A stretch of 33,404 nt of DNA from Candidatus Omnitrophota bacterium (lineage in GTDB: Bacteria > Omnitrophota > Gorgyraeia > Gygaellales > Profunditerraquicolaceae). The notes beneath the pieces were generated by a model. The model did no database searches and was not told the origin of the DNA. It worked only from the letters and a program-made list of their open reading frames with translations. How positions within the stretch are numbered: position 1 is the first letter of the stretch; each line of letters starts with the position of its first letter. The position numbers and the translations under genes are program-made. Positions 29,804-33,404 of the stretch are shown here, one piece after another. The DNA lies in NCBI GenBank assembly GCA_011620275.1, contig WOZK01000033.1, forward strand, positions 1 through 33,404. The letters run 5' to 3'.

Positions 29804-31297
29804 ATGATGCAAAAGAAGTATTATCTGACTACACCTTTATATTACGTCAACGCCCCCCCGCATATCGGGCATTCATATACTACTATCGCCGCCGACTGCA
29901 TGGCACGTTATAAGCGGGCCCGGATGGGAAAAGATAACGTCCATTTCCTGACCGGCACGGACGAGCACGGACAGAAGATACAGAAGGCGGCCGACGAGGC
30001 GGGGTTGTCTCCGCAGCTCTTTGCAGACAAGGTCTCCGCGCAGTTCCGCGAGCTGTGGCGAAAGCTGGACGTCTCCTACGACGATTTCATACGCACTACC
30101 GAAGAAAGGCACGTGAAGACCGTGCAGAGGGCGCTGGAGATACTCTACGCCAAAGGAGAGATATACGAATCCCAGTATCAAGGATGGTACTGCACCCCTT
30201 GCGAGACTTTCTGGGTAGAATCACAGTTGCGGGATTCCCTCTGCCCGGACTGCGGAAGGTCGGTGGAGAAGATAACCGAGAACAATTATTTCCTGAGAAT
30301 GAAGAAGCACCAGAAATGGCTGGTGGAGCACATCGAAGCCAATCCCCTTTTCATCCGGCCGGAAAGCAGGCGTAACGAGACTTTGAGCTTTCTGCGCAGC
30401 AACGAGCTCAGCGATCTTTGCATATCCAGGCCGAAGGAGAGGCTTGCCTGGGGAATCCCGCTGCCTTTTTCTCCCGCGCACGTGACTTACGTCTGGTTCG
30501 ACGCCCTTCTGAATTACATCAGCGCGGTGGGGGAGTTCGACGCTTCGGGGAATTACGTCTCTTCCTGGTGGCCGGCGGACGTGCATTTTATGGCTAAGGA
30601 TATTCTTCGCCAGCACGCCGTTTACTGGCCCGTTATCCTGCACGCCCTGGAAATAGAGCCGCCGCGCTGCGTATTCGCGCACGGCTGGTGGTTGATGCAG
30701 GACGCCAAGATGTCCAAGTCCAGAGGGAATGTGGTTTCGCCTGTCGAAGTATCCGAACGATTCGGTATAGACGCCTACAAATATTTCCTGCTGCGAGATG
30801 TGCCTTTCGGGCTGGACGGGAATTTTTCGCAGGAATCCATCGTCCAGAGGTTCAACGGCGACCTGGCCAACGATCTCGGCAATCTCGTGCACCGCACCGC
30901 TACCATGCTTGAAAAATACTGCTCCGGCAGGATCCCGGCGGATTTCTCGCTCGCGCCCGGCGCCGGCAAAGAGATAATGAGCAAAGCCGTCTCTTTAAAA
31001 GAAGAAACGGCGGCGGCGATGGAGGTTTGCGATTTCAGCACGGCGCTGGAACGTATCTGGACGGTGATCGGGATGGCGAACAAATATGTGGAAGAAACAA
31101 AACCCTGGAATCTTTCCAAGGAAGGGAAAAAGGCCGAGATAGAAGCCTTTCTCGCCGTCCTTGCGGGAGTCCTGCGATCGTGCGCCTTCGAACTTGTTCC
31201 GTTTATGCCGCGCACCGCGGAAGCGGTGATCGCGCAGTTCTCTTGCGATGAGGTAAAAAAAGGGCAGCCTTTGTTCCCTCGGATAGAGAAGAAATAG
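29804..31297 (+). CDS. metG: Methionyl-tRNA synthetase, short form without C-terminal EMAP-like domain
   Basis: YYLTTPLYYVNAPPHIGHSYTT, TGTDEHGQKIQ, CTPCETFW...CPDCGR, DAKMSKSRGNVVSP; 497 aa. Confidence 0.96.
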   Translation: MMQKKYYLTTPLYYVNAPPHIGHSYTTIAADCMARYKRARMGKDNVHFLTGTDEHGQKIQKAADEAGLSPQLFADKVSAQFRELWRKLDVSYDDFIRTTEERHVKTVQRALEILYAKGEIYESQYQGWYCTPCETFWVESQLRDSLCPDCGRSVEKITENNYFLRMKKHQKWLVEHIEANPLFIRPESRRNETLSFLRSNELSDLCISRPKERLAWGIPLPFSPAHVTYVWFDALLNYISAVGEFDASGNYVSSWWPADVHFMAKDILRQHAVYWPVILHALEIEPPRCVFAHGWWLMQDAKMSKSRGNVVSPVEVSERFGIDAYKYFLLRDVPFGLDGNFSQESIVQRFNGDLANDLGNLVHRTATMLEKYCSGRIPADFSLAPGAGKEIMSKAVSLKEETAAAMEVCDFSTALERIWTVIGMANKYVEETKPWNLSKEGKKAEIEAFLAVLAGVLRSCAFELVPFMPRTAEAVIAQFSCDEVKKGQPLFPRIEKK

Positions 31298-31313
31298 ACG
31301 GTTTAACTCAATT

Positions 31314-31333
31314 CCGGGGACACGATACTTAAT
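31314..31333 (+). repeat. Copy of CCGGGGACACGATACTTAAT repeat after metG
   Basis: Exact 20-nt match to the copy at 33350-33369; 16 nt after the metG stop. Confidence 0.85.
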
Positions 31334-31336
31334 TCA

Positions 31337-31426
31337 GCCGCAGAATTCCCCGGTTTGAACAGCAGTGGACTTGTCCTTACTTTATTCACGGATTACCCCG
31401 GGTTTGTAGACCGGGGAGATTCATTA
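31337..31426 (+). repeat. Interrupted/divergent copy of the CCGCAGAA...CCCCGGG...CCGGGGAGATTCATTA hairpin repeat
   Basis: CCGCAGAATTCCCCGGTTTGAA at left and CCCCGGGTTTGTAGACCGGGG hairpin (31396-31416) + AGATTCATTA at right, matching both halves of 12850-12890. Confidence 0.6.
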
Positions 31427-31436
31427 AAGAGAATAA

Positions 31437-32198
31437 ATGCTGATAGATACTCATTGTCATCTCGATTTTCACGAGTTCGACGCTGACAGAGAAGCAGTAG
31501 TTGTAGAGGCAGCGTCATCCGGAGTCGCCTACATAATAAATGTGTCCTCCAGCTTGGAAGGAGCGCGCCGCGTCCTGGAAATTTCCGCGCGTTTCCCGGG
31601 CGTATTCGCCGTCGTAGGAATTCACCCGCATGAGGCTGACTCCGTCGCGCAGGAGGACCTCAAGGAGATTTCCGGGCTCGCCGGTTCGGATAAAGTGGTG
31701 GCAATTGGAGAGACCGGCCTTGATTATTACCGCAGCCTTTCTTCTGTTCTCAACCAGCAGCGTATCTTCCGGGCCCAGATAGAAATAGCCCTTGAGCGCA
31801 ACCTCCCGCTGGTGGTGCACTGCCGTCAGGCGCAGGAGGATACCCTGAGGATATTGCGAGAATATTCCCCCTTAAAAACAGTGGTCCATTGTTTTTCCGG
31901 CGACCACGCCTTTCTTTCTGAATGTCTCGAGCGCGGGTATTATTGTTCTTTTACCTGCAATATCACTTACAAGAAGGCCGGCAATATAAGGGAATACGCC
32001 GCGGCCGTGCCGCTCGATAAATTGATGTTGGAGACCGACGCCCCTTATCTGCCTCCCGAGGGGATGAGAGGAAAGCGGAACGTTCCGGCCTGGGTGCGCT
32101 ATGCCGCGGAGACTGTCGCTTCCGTCAAGGGAGTGGAATATGAACAGGTCTGTGAGGCCAGCACGACCAACGCGAAGAGTTTTTTCTCTATAGGATAG
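31437..32198 (+). CDS. tatD: TatD family metal-dependent hydrolase
   Basis: LIDTHCHLDFHEFD, GIHPHEAD, IGETGLDYYRSLS, VVHCRQAQEDTL, LETDAPYLPPEGMRGKRN. Confidence 0.95.
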   Translation: MLIDTHCHLDFHEFDADREAVVVEAASSGVAYIINVSSSLEGARRVLEISARFPGVFAVVGIHPHEADSVAQEDLKEISGLAGSDKVVAIGETGLDYYRSLSSVLNQQRIFRAQIEIALERNLPLVVHCRQAQEDTLRILREYSPLKTVVHCFSGDHAFLSECLERGYYCSFTCNITYKKAGNIREYAAAVPLDKLMLETDAPYLPPEGMRGKRNVPAWVRYAAETVASVKGVEYEQVCEASTTNAKSFFSIG

Positions 32199-32201
32199 GG
32201 T

Positions 32202-33341
32202 ATGTCAAACCGCGCCGCGCAGAAGAGCAGGATCGCCTTAGTCAAATGCGCTTCTTATAAAAGCGCTGAAGTGGCCGCGGCTTTGGAAAAAGCGTTTGCG
32301 CTTTTAGGCGGCGTCGGGGTTTTTATAACTCCGGGTAGCAAGGTACTGGTGAAACCTAACCTGTTGATGGCGGTGCCGGCGTCCAGCGGTATAGTCACGC
32401 ACCCGGAAGTAGTCAGGGCGGTGATCCGGCAGTTGAAAAAGATAAACTGCCGCGTCCTGCTGGGAGACGGGCCGAGCGCCATGAACCTGGGGAAGGAAAG
32501 AGTCGAGCGGGTCTACGAAGCGACCGGGATGCGGCTGCTGGCGGAACAGGAGGGCGTAGAGCTTATTCGTTTCGAGAAACACCGTATGCGCAAAGGAGTG
32601 CCGTTGAGCGCCCTGCTTGACGAATGCGACGCGCTGGTCAACGTGCCGAAATTCAAGACACACACCTTGATGTTTCTTTCCGGAGCGGTGAAAAATCTCT
32701 ACGGCCTGGTCTCCGGGCCTTATAAGACAGAACTGCACCGGCGTTATTTCCGTCCCGAGCAGTTCGCCGAGGTACTCGCCGACATTTACGGCAGCGTGAA
32801 ACCGGCACTGACAGTTATAGACGGCATCGTGGCTATGGAAGGCGACGGCCCCGGTACAGGCGGTAGATTGCGCAGTCAGGGTGTGCTTCTGGCCGGCAGG
32901 GATTGCGTGGCGCTGGACAGTGCGCTGGCCTTTATGGTCGGGGTAAAACCGGAAGGCGTACTTAGCAACAGGGCAGCCGCGCGAAAAGGGCTGGGTAACT
33001 GCGATTTGAGCGCTATAGAGGTCTTGGGAGAACCGCTTGAAGCTGTGCGCGGTCCGGTTTTCAGGCCGCCGTCGACATCCATTACGGCCGCCATTCCGGG
33101 TTTTCTTCTCGCTCCGCTCCAGAGATTGATGCGTTTCTTCAAGCCTGAGATCGATCGTCTTCTTTGCGTGCGCTGCGGCGAGTGCGTTAAAATATGCCCC
33201 GTGAAAGCCGTGCGTTTTATTGACGGTTACCCCCGCGTGGAAGACAGGAAGTGCATTTCTTGTTTCTGTTGCCACGAGACCTGCCCTGCCAGGGCGATAA
33301 AAATAGCCAAAAGCTGGGGGGCGAGGCTTATGAGGTTGTAA
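32202..33341 (+). CDS. DUF362 domain protein with C-terminal 2x[4Fe-4S] ferredoxin domain
   Basis: VLVKPNLLMAVPASSGIVTHPEVVRAVI, NVPKFKTHTLMFLSGAVKNLYG, CVRCGECVKICP and CISCFCCHETCP. Confidence 0.92.
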   Translation: MSNRAAQKSRIALVKCASYKSAEVAAALEKAFALLGGVGVFITPGSKVLVKPNLLMAVPASSGIVTHPEVVRAVIRQLKKINCRVLLGDGPSAMNLGKERVERVYEATGMRLLAEQEGVELIRFEKHRMRKGVPLSALLDECDALVNVPKFKTHTLMFLSGAVKNLYGLVSGPYKTELHRRYFRPEQFAEVLADIYGSVKPALTVIDGIVAMEGDGPGTGGRLRSQGVLLAGRDCVALDSALAFMVGVKPEGVLSNRAAARKGLGNCDLSAIEVLGEPLEAVRGPVFRPPSTSITAAIPGFLLAPLQRLMRFFKPEIDRLLCVRCGECVKICPVKAVRFIDGYPRVEDRKCISCFCCHETCPARAIKIAKSWGARLMRL

Positions 33342-33349
33342 GATTAATA

Positions 33350-33369
33350 CCGGGGACACGATACTTAAT
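33350..33369 (+). repeat. Copy of CCGGGGACACGATACTTAAT repeat after DUF362 gene
   Basis: Exact 20-nt match to 31314-31333; 8 nt after the DUF362 stop. Confidence 0.85.
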
Positions 33370-33404
33370 CAAGCCGGCTTACCTGTCGGAATAGCACTCT
33401 GCCC

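Noticed and set aside
32304-33359. 351-aa minus-strand ORF antisense to the DUF362 gene
   Set aside because: Shadow ORF of a strongly supported coding sequence; no domain signature.

Overview
33.4 kb window, apparently bacterial and chromosomal, with about 28 protein genes, all on the + strand, tightly packed and often overlapping at start/stop codons. The lineage cannot be fixed from sequence alone. LolCD and MlaEFD homologs imply a double-membrane organism, and gene content resembles Omnitrophota-like bacteria (inference). Order: 3' end of a group II intron - AddA-like / AddB-like helicase-nuclease - [repeat cluster] - thioredoxin/CcdA-like membrane protein - DUF1573 lipoprotein - M48 protease with an EF-hand loop - [consensus sigma70 promoter] - lysS - lolC/E-like - lolD-like - ilvE-like - mcsA - mcsB - clpC - mlaE/F/D - PilZ-PilT fusion ATPase - radA - PIN/TRAM - ispD - ispF - cysE - cysS - tmk - holB - ricT (PSP1) - metG - tatD - DUF362/ferredoxin. 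The most notable items are: (i) the skeleton reproduces, in order, two separate Bacillus subtilis-type blocks (lysS...mcsA-mcsB-clpC-radA-yacL-ispD-ispF-cysE-cysS and tmk-holB-ricT-metS-tatD) with ctsR, disA and gltX missing and envelope/motility genes inserted; (ii) a PilZ-PilT fusion; (iii) a canonical EF-hand loop in an HtpX-like protease; (iv) two families of dispersed palindromic repeats, one just after stop codons and one just before start codons; (v) group II intron domains V-VI at the left edge. I see no CRISPR array, rRNA, tRNA, or recognisable defence or secondary-metabolite system.
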